19,954 nucleotides of DNA from Bacillota bacterium (lineage in GTDB: Bacteria; Bacillota; Dethiobacteria; DTU022): the NCBI GenBank assembly GCA_012510625.1, contig JAAZHP010000106.1, positions 1 to 19,954 on the forward strand, given 5' to 3'. Below the pieces are notes generated by a model. That model was given only the letters and a program-made list of their open reading frames with translations, ran no database searches and was not told the DNA's origin. The translations under genes and the position numbers were made by a program. This document shows positions 1 through 7,775 of the stretch, piece after piece. Position 1 is the stretch's first letter, and every line of letters starts with the position of its first letter.

Positions 1-1034
1 GCCTGCGTGCCCACTATCTGGCTGCTCGGCGTTACCAGGGGCGGGTAGCCCAGGTCGGCCCGGACGCGGGGGACCTCTTTGAGCACCTCCGGCAAAAGAT
101 GAAGGGATCCCTGCTCCGACAGCTGCGAAGCCAGGTTGGAGATCATTCCTCCCGGAACCTGGTACCTGAGGACATCGGTATCCACACCCATAGCTACTTC
201 GCGGGGGATCTCGTAGCCGCCGCGTATCTTTTTAAAATGTTCACTGACACTGGCCAACAGCTGCAAGTCCAGCCCGGTATCATAAGCTGTCTCCTGCAGG
301 GCGGCCACTATGGTGTCTGTAGGAGGCTGGCTCGTTCCTAAAGAAAGGGCGGCGCTGGCGGTATCAACAACGTCGGCGCCGGCTTCGATCCCTTTAAGGT
401 AAGCCATCGAGGCCATCCCGCTGGTGTAGTGACAGTGAAGCTGCACCGGCAGCCCCACCTCTTCTTTCAGCCGCCGGACCAGTTCGTAAGAATGGGCCGG
501 TGAGAGCAGGCCGGCCATGTCTTTGATGCAGAGCGAATCTGCGCCCATTTCTTTAAATGTCTGTGCCAGGTTGACAAAATAGGCGATACTATGCAGCGGG
601 CTGATGGTGTAGCACAGCGCCGCCTGCACGTGGGCTCCTTCCGCCCTGGCCGAAGTCATGGCCTGCTCCATGTTCCGGGGATCATTCAGCGCATCAAAAA
701 TGCGGATGATATCGATCCCGTTGCCCACCGCCCGCTTGACAAACTCTCTCACTACGTCGTCGGCGTAGTGGCGGTAGCCAACTATATTTTGGCCGCGTAA
801 AAGCATCTGCAACCTGGTGCGGCGGAATAATCGCCGCAGGCGTCGCAGCCTCTCCCAGGGGTCCTCATCCAGGAAGCGCATGCAGGCGTCAAAGGTAGCC
901 CCACCCCAAACTTCCAGTGAATAATAACCGACCTTCTCCATCAGCTCGGCCACAGGGAGCATATCCTCCAGGCGCATTCGCGTAGCCAGAAGAGATTGAT
1001 GGCCGTCTCGCAAGGTGGTATCGGTTATGCCAAT
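1..1034 (-). CDS. oadA: Carboxyltransferase subunit of pyruvate carboxylase / oxaloacetate decarboxylase (OadA/PycB), partial
   Basis: This is the N-terminal 345 or so residues of a biotin-dependent carboxyltransferase; the 3' end, including any biotin domain, lies beyond base 1. The enzyme moves CO2 between carboxybiotin and pyruvate/oxaloacetate, linking glycolysis to the C4 acids. Visible family marks are DTTLRDGHQSLLATR near the N-terminus, ALCYTISP, the CIKDMAGLL stretch carrying the lysine that is carbamylated and binds metal, and the HCHYTSG metal ligands. The family is certain; PycB versus OadA cannot be decided from this part. The start is odd: the frame is open back only to the TAA of the upstream lipoprotein gene (1077-1079), and no ATG, GTG, TTG or CTG occurs before DTTL. 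The listed start is an ATT at 1034 just after AAGGA; an ATA at 1049 is the alternative. It is the last visible gene of the gyrA-lipoprotein run, 40-odd bases after the lipoprotein stop. Confidence 0.88.
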   Translation of the reverse strand, partial: MGITDTTLRDGHQSLLATRMRLEDMLPVAELMEKVGYYSLEVWGGATFDACMRFLDEDPWERLRRLRRLFRRTRLQMLLRGQNIVGYRHYADDVVREFVKRAVGNGIDIIRIFDALNDPRNMEQAMTSARAEGAHVQAALCYTISPLHSIAYFVNLAQTFKEMGADSLCIKDMAGLLSPAHSYELVRRLKEEVGLPVQLHCHYTSGMASMAYLKGIEAGADVVDTASAALSLGTSQPPTDTIVAALQETAYDTGLDLQLLASVSEHFKKIRGGYEIPREVAMGVDTDVLRYQVPGGMISNLASQLSEQGSLHLLPEVLKEVPRVRADLGYPPLVTPSSQIVGTQ

Positions 1035-1076
1035 TTTCCTTCGCTCTATTATTCTCCAACCCCCTGAAGTATGTGA

Positions 1077-2366
1077 TTATTCCAGTGCATACCGGGCTGC
1101 AGCTTCGCCGATGCGGCGGCCCCAGACCAGCGCTTCGGTCAGGGCTGCGCCGGGCATGAGAGCGGCGCCGTTGAGCCCGCCCGCCGTCTCTCCTATGGCA
1201 TACAAACCCTCTACCGGCTTTCCCGCGCGCAGCACGGCTCCGGATTCATCCACTGCAATGCCACCGAGGCAGTATGCCGCTGCAGCCTTGACCGGGCAGC
1301 CGTAGAAATATCCTTGTGGCCGGCTGAACCAGCGGTACAGCGATGGGAGATCTATCCGGTATGCCTCCAGGAAAGCGCCAATACCGGGATAACGGGGCCA
1401 GCTCAACTCATGTTCCGGTCCCAGTCCGGCTTCTGCAACCAGCAGGTATCCTATACCCGCAGCGCTGTTTAAAATGGAGTTGACCAAATCGGCATCCGCC
1501 CGCTGCGGGAAAGGGTAAATTTGATCATCCACGATCAAAAGAGTGCCGGGCGGCGGATTTACCTCCACCCAGTTTTGCTCCTCTTCAATGGCCAGGGCAT
1601 AAGAAAATCGCCCCTCATTGACCAGGTCCAGCCCGGCGGCGCGAGCCAGCTTCATCCCCTCGCCTTCACCGCTGCCGCGCCAGGAAGCGACAGTAATCCC
1701 CGGGCTAAGCTCCTTGATCCGCTGGGGGTCATTAAGATAACCGCCGTCTGCAAGTATAACCGCCGGCGCATAAGCGGTATACTTAAGACCGTGAGAATCG
1801 ATAAATTTAATTCCGGCTGCCTTGCCGTTGCTGCTGATAAGCAGCTCTTCTACCAGGATGCCCTGGAGAATGCGGATTCCCTCCTCCAGGGCCTTGCTTA
1901 CAAGGCGGCTCTGTGCCTGTGCGTAAGAGATATTTTCCGGCAAATATCTAAAGCCCTCCGCAGGGACCACTTCCAAGCCGGTCTCCCCTATCAACCAGGC
2001 GAGGCTCTCATCGGCATGACGGGAGAGAAGTTTATAATGCCACCCCTGGCCTTCTCCCTGCCCGTAATCATGCAGCGCCCTCTCCAGGGCGGCAATATCC
2101 CCATCTTCTCCGGTGCCGAGAGCTCCATCGCGCCACATCCAGCGGTCATTCTGCAGCTCATTGTAACAGAGAATTACCGAAGCGCCATGACGCGCCCCCT
2201 CCAGGGCGGCAGTCAACCCGGCCATCCCGCTGCCCAGAACGATAATATCGCCGTTCAAGGGCAGAGTTTCCTCTTCGTTCAGCCCTGGCTCGGGGCTGCA
2301 CCCGGAAAATAGCAAGAGCGGCAAAACCATCAGCAAAAGCAAAGCGCTCCGCTTAAAAGACGACAC
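1077..2366 (-). CDS. FAD-binding lipoprotein, fumarate reductase/succinate dehydrogenase flavoprotein-like
   Basis: This is a 429-residue exported flavoprotein. It starts with a short basic N-terminus, a Leu-rich core and the lipobox LFSGC (Cys23), so it should be lipid-anchored outside the membrane. A Rossmann dinucleotide fold begins at DIIVLGSGMAG (40-50), ADGGY lies near 206, and the C-terminal FAD motif GLYAIGETAGG is near 388. It belongs to the FAD_binding_2 / flavocytochrome c group but is short, with a reduced capping domain and no haem (CxxCH) or FMN domain. Where fumarate reductases carry the substrate histidine before the (T/L)GG turn, this protein has AYCLGGI (Tyr365), so fumarate reduction is doubtful and the substrate is unknown. 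The GTG start at 2366 lies 3 bases after the gyrA stop, with AGAGG as ribosome site inside the gyrA end, implying translational coupling. The flavoprotein family and lipoprotein calls are solid. Confidence 0.8.
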   Translation of the reverse strand: MSSFKRSALLLLMVLPLLLFSGCSPEPGLNEEETLPLNGDIIVLGSGMAGLTAALEGARHGASVILCYNELQNDRWMWRDGALGTGEDGDIAALERALHDYGQGEGQGWHYKLLSRHADESLAWLIGETGLEVVPAEGFRYLPENISYAQAQSRLVSKALEEGIRILQGILVEELLISSNGKAAGIKFIDSHGLKYTAYAPAVILADGGYLNDPQRIKELSPGITVASWRGSGEGEGMKLARAAGLDLVNEGRFSYALAIEEEQNWVEVNPPPGTLLIVDDQIYPFPQRADADLVNSILNSAAGIGYLLVAEAGLGPEHELSWPRYPGIGAFLEAYRIDLPSLYRWFSRPQGYFYGCPVKAAAAYCLGGIAVDESGAVLRAGKPVEGLYAIGETAGGLNGAALMPGAALTEALVWGRRIGEAAARYALE

Positions 2367-2369
2367 TTA

Positions 2370-4799
2370 TCAATTCCTCTCTTTGGGAAGTCCGATTAAA
2401 TCGACAACCTGGTCTCCCTCATCAAGGCGGATCAGGGTTACGCCCCGCGCATAGCGGCTCAGCAATGAAACCTCCGCCGTTTTTTGGCGGATGACCACCC
2501 CTCCGGCGGTAACAATAATAAAGTCTTCGTCCTTCTCGTTCATTACCATAAAGCCGGTCAGCGGGCCGCTTTCTTTCGATATTTTCATACCGATAATTCC
2601 CTTGCCGCCGCGGCGCTGCGGGCGGAAATCATCCGCGGCCACCCGTTTTCCAAAACCTCTCGCCGAAACCATCAAAATAACCTGGCCCGGCCTGATCAAA
2701 TCCGCTCCCACTACCCTGTGCGGCGGCTGCATCGTAACGGCTTTTACGCCGCGAGCCGTCCGCCCCATGGAGCGGACATCCTTTTCATGGAAGCGGATAA
2801 AATATCCTTCGTCTGTCCCGATAATGATCTCCTCGTTACCGCCGGTCAGAACCACTGATATGAGCTCATCCTCCGGAGCCAGGGTCAGCGCAATCAACCC
2901 TGTTTTCCTGGTATTGCGGAAATCCTTCAGCGGCGTCTTTTTGATATAGCCGCGGGCAGTAACTGCAAGCAGGTATTTCTCTTCACTGTAACCGCTAACC
3001 GGCAGCGTTGCCGTGATATATTCATCCTTTTCCATTGGCAGCAGGTTTACTATGGCGGTGCCTCTCGACTGGCGGCTGGATTCTGGGATTTCGTAGATAT
3101 TTAAAAGATAGACCTTCCCCCGGTTGCTGAAAAGAAGAAGGCGATCGTGGGTTGAAGCAAAGTAGCATTGCTCCACCAGGTCATCCTTCCGGGTCTGCAT
3201 CCCTACTACACCTCTGCCGCCCCGCCTTTGCCTACGGTAAGTTGACGCCGGCAGGCGCTTGATATAACCGCGATCAGTGATGGTGATGACCACGTCTTCT
3301 TCCATGATCAGGTCGGTCAGCTTAAAATCATCCACCCCTTCAACAATCTGGGTGCGGCGTTCGTCGGCGTGTTTATCCCTAATTTCCTGTAGTTCTTCAC
3401 GGATTATTCCCAAGACCAGGCTTTCATCTGCCAGCACCCGCCGCAAATATGCGATCTTCTCTGTCAATTCACGATGTTCTTCTTCCAGCTTGGATTGTTC
3501 AAGCTGGGTCAACCTCTGCAAACGCAAATCGAGAATGGCCTGAGCTTGCTTTTCCGTAATCCCCAGCAGCTCCATCAGGCCGCTGCGTGCTGTGGGACCG
3601 TCAGGAGAACGGCGGATTAAAGCGATGACTTCATCGAGCCTGGAAAGGGCTATGCGCAGACCTTCAACAATGTGGAGTCTCTCCTCTGCACGGCTCAGGT
3701 CAAAACGGGTCCGCCTTATGATGACCTCTTTTTGGTGGTCGAGATAGCAATTAAGCATTTCCTTTAAATTTAAAACTTTGGGCTCCCCGTTTACCAGGGC
3801 CAGCATAATAATACCGTAAGTCTGCTGGAGCGGGGTGTATTGATAGAGCTGGTTGATGATCAGCTGGGGATCGTATTCCGGGCGTATCTCCAGCACTATG
3901 CGCACGCCTGAATGGTCGGACTCATCCCTAAGATCGGTAATCCCTTCTATTTTCTTCTCTTTGACCAGTTCGGCTATTTTTTCTACCAATTTGGCTTTAT
4001 TCTGCTGGTATGGCAGCTCGCTAATTACCAAGTGCCCCCGGCCTTTATCAGATTTATCCCAAAAGACCCGCCCTCTGATGCGGATAATGCCGCGGCCGGT
4101 CTGGTAGGCTTCTTTAATTCCTTCGGTTCCCACTATGACGCCGCCGGTAGGGAAATCGGGCCCTTTAACCAGACGCCTGAGCTCATCTACCGAAATTTCG
4201 GGCTGCTCGATAAGACGGTGCAATGCGTCAATGAGCTCCCCCAGATTATGCGGCGGTATATTTGTAGCCATGCCCACGGCAATTCCCGAGGAGCCGTTGG
4301 CGAGCAAATTGGGAAAGCGCGAAGGAAGGACCGCCGGCTCAAGCAGGCTTTCATCAAAATTAGGCCGGAACTCAACCGTCTCCTTATGCAGATCGGCCAG
4401 GAGCTCCATGGCCAGCGGCGATAGCCGGGCTTCGGTATAGCGCATTGCCGCCGCCGCATCGCCGTCCAGCGAGCCGAAGTTGCCGTGTCCGTCCACCAGT
4501 GGATAGCGGGTGGTAAAATCCTGGGCCAGCCTAACCATGGCATCATAAAGGGCCACGTCCCCGTGGGGATGGTATTTACCGAGCACTTCCCCCACAATCC
4601 GCGCCGACTTGCGATAAGGTTTTTCCGGCGTCGAGCCCATCTCCGACATGGCGTAAAGGATGCGCCGGTGCACCGGCTTGAGCCCGTCCCGGACATCTGG
4701 AAGAGCGCGGCTGACGATCACGCTCATGGCATAATCGAGAAATGAATTTTTTACTTCTTCATGGACACTGACAGGGATAACGCGTTTCTTTTCGTCCAT
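2370..4799 (-). CDS. gyrA: DNA gyrase subunit A
   Basis: GyrA is the breakage-reunion and DNA-wrapping subunit of gyrase (A2B2), which introduces negative supercoils using ATP. At 809 residues it is full length. The catalytic tyrosine is Tyr121 in AAMRYTEARL; the winged-helix region with KYHPHGD is near 75-81; a coiled coil runs about 365-480; the beta-pinwheel C-terminal domain follows. The GyrA box QRRGGRG (524-530) marks it as GyrA rather than ParC, and a second intact box QRRGGKG is at 728-734. The position of E. coli Ser83 holds Val82. An in-frame TGA lies four codons upstream of the ATG, so no earlier start is possible in that frame; the clearest ribosome site, GGAGG, is 15 bases away, which is long. 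It lies 37 bases after a membrane-protein gene and is coupled to the lipoprotein gene. Confidence 0.97.
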   Translation of the reverse strand: MDEKKRVIPVSVHEEVKNSFLDYAMSVIVSRALPDVRDGLKPVHRRILYAMSEMGSTPEKPYRKSARIVGEVLGKYHPHGDVALYDAMVRLAQDFTTRYPLVDGHGNFGSLDGDAAAAMRYTEARLSPLAMELLADLHKETVEFRPNFDESLLEPAVLPSRFPNLLANGSSGIAVGMATNIPPHNLGELIDALHRLIEQPEISVDELRRLVKGPDFPTGGVIVGTEGIKEAYQTGRGIIRIRGRVFWDKSDKGRGHLVISELPYQQNKAKLVEKIAELVKEKKIEGITDLRDESDHSGVRIVLEIRPEYDPQLIINQLYQYTPLQQTYGIIMLALVNGEPKVLNLKEMLNCYLDHQKEVIIRRTRFDLSRAEERLHIVEGLRIALSRLDEVIALIRRSPDGPTARSGLMELLGITEKQAQAILDLRLQRLTQLEQSKLEEEHRELTEKIAYLRRVLADESLVLGIIREELQEIRDKHADERRTQIVEGVDDFKLTDLIMEEDVVITITDRGYIKRLPASTYRRQRRGGRGVVGMQTRKDDLVEQCYFASTHDRLLLFSNRGKVYLLNIYEIPESSRQSRGTAIVNLLPMEKDEYITATLPVSGYSEEKYLLAVTARGYIKKTPLKDFRNTRKTGLIALTLAPEDELISVVLTGGNEEIIIGTDEGYFIRFHEKDVRSMGRTARGVKAVTMQPPHRVVGADLIRPGQVILMVSARGFGKRVAADDFRPQRRGGKGIIGMKISKESGPLTGFMVMNEKDEDFIIVTAGGVVIRQKTAEVSLLSRYARGVTLIRLDEGDQVVDLIGLPKERN

Positions 4800-4836
4800 A
4801 CGATTCTCTCATTTCCTCCACATTACAGAAGATGGC

Positions 4837-5385
4837 TTACCGCCTTGCCGGTTTCTTCTTTCCGGTTTTTTTCTCCTGCTTCTTTATATTCTGCCTCAAC
4901 AGGCGATCCAGCTCTTGTTTTTGCTCCGGGGCCACAGACCAGCTTTCGGTAATTTCTTTCCGGGCCGTTCTTATTTTAAACTGCAGTACCAGGCCGTTCC
5001 AGCGGTAAGATTTGATCTGATTCCAGGGCCAGAACCAGCGTGCCGATGAGATCCCTCTTTCCCGGAGCGCCGGGCGTTCCAGCTGCCTGGCCCCAAAGAC
5101 AGCTGCCAGGAGAAGGTAAAAGACAATACGGGCACCGTAAATCCACCTGCTTTCAACATCATTTCCGGCAGCCGCAATTTCATTGTATTTATTTAGATCC
5201 GACCACAGAAAAAAGGCACAGAGAAGGCATATAAGAACAACTGTCAGCAGCAGGTCAAGGTTGACCCTGTTAAAGAGGGTCTGCCTTACTTTAAAGGTCA
5301 CCCGCCCTGTTCTACGTCTGCGAAATAACAGGTAACCGGTGGCTAAAGCAGCCAGAATTAGATAAGGTATGGCCATATAAAACAT
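4837..5385 (-). CDS. Small membrane protein of unknown function (three predicted membrane helices)
   Basis: I do not recognise this 182-residue protein with certainty. Three hydrophobic segments are visible at about 5-21, 43-62 and 82-99. A cytoplasmic-looking C-terminal part follows, with a GIS...WFWPWNQIKSYRW stretch (111-129) and a very basic tail rich in Lys (168-182). The RGI-x-W-x-I-x-Y-x-W pattern recalls the DUF5673 group of Firmicute membrane proteins, but that is from memory and weak. It sits between gyrB and gyrA in the same direction, where many Firmicutes have the two genes adjacent. Codon use looks like its neighbours. A start at ATG 5385 is preceded by GGGG about 9 bases away. 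An extended -10-like TGATATACT lies at 5401-5409, but it would give a leader of only about 10 bases. Confidence 0.7.
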   Translation of the reverse strand: MFYMAIPYLILAALATGYLLFRRRRTGRVTFKVRQTLFNRVNLDLLLTVVLICLLCAFFLWSDLNKYNEIAAAGNDVESRWIYGARIVFYLLLAAVFGARQLERPALRERGISSARWFWPWNQIKSYRWNGLVLQFKIRTARKEITESWSVAPEQKQELDRLLRQNIKKQEKKTGKKKPARR

Positions 5386-5491
5386 TATTCGTACCCCACA
5401 AGTATATCAGCTCACCGGCAAAGTCCCGCCGCCATGGGCAGCCTGTCCGCTGCAGCCAAAGAGAATCATTAACAACGCGCAGCCGGCTGGA
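5386..5491. other. gyrB to membrane-protein gap, nothing definite
   Basis: No supported gene, T-tailed hairpin or convincing promoter was found in these 106 bases. The only signal is the -10-like TATACT read on the minus strand at 5401-5406, without a matching -35. Confidence 0.4.
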
Positions 5492-7405
5492 TCATATATC
5501 CAGGTTCCGGACCGCGGCCGCATTTTCTTCAATAAAGCGCCGCCGCGGCTCCACTTTGTCGCCCATAAGCACGTAAAACATCTGATCCGCCTTCTGAGCA
5601 TCAACCAGTTCAACCCGTCTAATAATGCGCGTCTCTGGATTCATGGTCGTCTCCCACAGCTGTTCCGGATTCATCTCGCCAAGACCCTTATAGCGCTGTA
5701 CCTGAATCCCATCACGGCCCCAACTTTCAAGCAGCCGCTCCAGCTCTTCGTCCCCGTAAAGATAGCGCTCTTTTTTACCCTTTTGCACCTTGTAAAGAGG
5801 CGGCTGGGCAATGTAAACAAAGCCGCTCTCAATCAGTTCGGGCAGGTAGCGATAGAAAAATGTGAGCAGGAGCACCCGGATATGCGAGCCGTCCACGTCC
5901 GCGTCGGTCATGATCACAATTTTCTGATAGCGGACTTTCGCTATGTCAAAATCTTCGCCAATCCCCGTTCCTATGGCAGTGATAATAGTGCGGATCTCTT
6001 CATTGCCCAGAATCCGGTCCAACCGGGCTTTCTCCACGTTGAGAATTTTGCCGCGCAGCGGAAGAATGGCCTGTACACGCCTGTCCCGTCCCTGCTTTGC
6101 CGAACCGCCGGCAGAGTCGCCTTCAACCAGAAACAGTTCGCATTCTCCCGGATCCTTGCTGCTGCAATCGGCCAGCTTCCCGGGAAGGTTGGTAAAATCA
6201 AGAGCGTTTTTCCGGCGGGTTAGTTCCCGGGCCTTTCGAGCGGCCTCGCGGGCCCGTGCCGCCCGGATCGCTTTTTCCACAATCCTGCGGGCAATCGCAG
6301 GATTCTCCTCCAGGAAGATTTCCATCCCCTCATAGCAGACCGAATCAACGGCGCTGCGCATTTCCGGGTTTCCCAGCTTCGTCTTTGTCTGACCTTCGAA
6401 CTGCGGATCGTGCAACTTTACGCTCAGGACTGCGGTCAACCCTTCTCGAACATCATCTCCGCTGAAATTGCTTTCGTTCTCTTTAAGCAACCCTTTCTTG
6501 CGAGCATAATCATTTATCAAGCGAGTTAAAGCGGACTTAAAACCCTGTTCATGAGAGCCGCCTTCCCTGGTATGGATGTTATTCGCATAGGTGTAAATCA
6601 TTTCGTTGTAGCTGTTCTGATACTGAAGCGAAATCTCGATAAAAAAACTATTTACTTCACGGCAGAAATAGATCGGCTTCTTCGGCAGAACATCTTTGCC
6701 CTGGTTGAGATAAGCGGTATACTGGTTGATGCCGCCGTCATAACGATATTTCTCTGTATATTCGCTGCGCAGATCTTTAAAGGTTATCCGGACGCCCCGG
6801 TTTAGAAAAGCAAGTTCACGCAGTCGCCGGACGATTATTTCATTCTCAAAATTGATTTCCTGAAAAATGATCGGATCGGGACGAAAGGTAATTTTGGTGC
6901 CGGTTTTCATGGCTTTTCCCGTGACTTTTAAGTCGGTAACTTTTATTCCTCTTTCGAAACGCTGCCGGTAGATCTTCCCGTCACGGGATATTTCTACTTC
7001 AAGCCATTCGGATAGAGCATTGACCACGGATATCCCTACACCGTGAAGGCCGCCGGCCACCTTGTAAATTTTCTGGTCAAATTTGCCCCCGGAATGAAGG
7101 GTGGTCAGAACAACCTCTACTGCCGGCCGTTTTTGTTGCGGATGTTCTTCCACGGGAATGCCACGGCCGTCGTCAGTCACTGTAATACTGTTATCCTGGT
7201 GAATCAAGACTTTAATATTTTTGCATCCGTATGGCACTTCATCGATGCTGTTATCCACAACCTCAAATACCAGATGGTGCAGGCCCTGGTTGCCGGTGGA
7301 ACCAATATACATGGCGGGCCGGCGGCGGATTGCTTCCAGTCCTTCAAGAATCTGTATTTGAGCCGCGCCGTATTCATGTTCTCCCTGGTTTGTCTGCGCC
7401 GTCAT
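5492..7405 (-). CDS. gyrB: DNA gyrase subunit B
   Basis: GyrB is the ATPase subunit of gyrase. It is 637 residues, full length for the short (Gram-positive type) GyrB. The GHKL ATP site is visible as EVVDNSIDE (48-56), DDGRGIP (78-84) and AGGLHGVG (117-124), with the QTKTKLGN loop at 339-346. The TOPRIM domain carries EGDSAGGSA (428-436) and DADVDGSHIR (501-510). The tail RYKGLGEMNPEQLWETTM is typical. One departure: after DNSIDE, most GyrB proteins read ALAG plus a few residues, whereas this one reads VPYGCKN and appears one residue shorter. The ATG at 7405 has GGAGG 7 bases upstream. A promoter-like sequence precedes it at 7439-7465, overlapping the end of the remB-like gene. Confidence 0.97.
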   Translation of the reverse strand: MTAQTNQGEHEYGAAQIQILEGLEAIRRRPAMYIGSTGNQGLHHLVFEVVDNSIDEVPYGCKNIKVLIHQDNSITVTDDGRGIPVEEHPQQKRPAVEVVLTTLHSGGKFDQKIYKVAGGLHGVGISVVNALSEWLEVEISRDGKIYRQRFERGIKVTDLKVTGKAMKTGTKITFRPDPIIFQEINFENEIIVRRLRELAFLNRGVRITFKDLRSEYTEKYRYDGGINQYTAYLNQGKDVLPKKPIYFCREVNSFFIEISLQYQNSYNEMIYTYANNIHTREGGSHEQGFKSALTRLINDYARKKGLLKENESNFSGDDVREGLTAVLSVKLHDPQFEGQTKTKLGNPEMRSAVDSVCYEGMEIFLEENPAIARRIVEKAIRAARAREAARKARELTRRKNALDFTNLPGKLADCSSKDPGECELFLVEGDSAGGSAKQGRDRRVQAILPLRGKILNVEKARLDRILGNEEIRTIITAIGTGIGEDFDIAKVRYQKIVIMTDADVDGSHIRVLLLTFFYRYLPELIESGFVYIAQPPLYKVQKGKKERYLYGDEELERLLESWGRDGIQVQRYKGLGEMNPEQLWETTMNPETRIIRRVELVDAQKADQMFYVLMGDKVEPRRRFIEENAAAVRNLDI

Positions 7406-7438
7406 TTCAAACCTCCATCATATCTCCATAACAGATCA

Positions 7439-7465
7439 ATTATATCACAACTCCGGCAGGTTCAA
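7439..7465 (-). promoter_or_regulatory. Candidate gyrB promoter
   Basis: On the minus strand a perfect TATAAT (7444-7439) is preceded by TG one base upstream (extended -10) and by TTGAAC (7465-7460) with a 15-base spacer. The spacer is short, but the extended -10 compensates. Transcription would begin near 7432, about 27 bases before the gyrB ATG, leaving room for its GGAGG site. Confidence 0.5.
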
Positions 7466-7716
7466 ACCGGCTTTTCCGCCTTCCCGGCACATTTCCTCCG
7501 GGCCAGGGTCGATGGAACAACCGGCGATAAAAGCACTTCTCCCTTTGTAACGATAAAGGATTTGTTGTTATCAAGTTTAATGTTGCGATAGAAATCTTTG
7601 ATATTTGCCGACTCCAAAAACTGCTTGTTGATCGGGTTATCCATGAGTTTTATATCAAAAATGCCGATGAGCTCTTTGTTAAAAACTATTCGCGAGTTGC
7701 CAATACGAAAAAACAT
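7462..7716 (-). CDS. remB: RemB-like extracellular matrix regulator (DUF370 family)
   Basis: This is an 84-residue protein of the RemA/RemB (DUF370) family, known in Bacillus subtilis as YaaB/RemB, between recF and gyrB. RemA-type proteins are DNA-binding regulators of matrix and osmoprotection genes; the role of RemB is less clear. Family features are the hydrophobic start MFFRIGN, the strand IVFNKELIGIFDI, the segment FLESANIKDF, and the terminal KSFIVTKGEVLLSPVVPSTLARR stretch, whose SFxVT...LSPxxxSTL pattern is characteristic. The ATG has a strong GGGAGG six bases upstream. It lies 59 bases after the DUF721 gene and 56 before gyrB. Position and sequence agree, so the family call is firm; a matrix-regulatory role in this organism is inference. 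Confidence 0.85.
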   Translation of the reverse strand: MFFRIGNSRIVFNKELIGIFDIKLMDNPINKQFLESANIKDFYRNIKLDNNKSFIVTKGEVLLSPVVPSTLARRKCAGKAEKPV

Positions 7717-7775
7717 GTTATCCCTCCCACCTGGCCAATCATTTCTTTAACTGTTTATAAATTTAAAGCCCTTGC

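Noticed and set aside
1521..2312. Long open frame on the plus strand opposite the FAD lipoprotein
   Set aside because: It is antisense to a gene with clear FAD motifs and lipobox, and its translation shows no recognisable family. Other plus-strand frames opposite gyrA, gyrB and oadA are the same kind of shadow.
7251..7259. Perfect DnaA box TTATCCACA inside gyrB
   Set aside because: The bases encode the conserved VVDN residues of the ATP site, so the match is explained by coding; no other box lies near it.
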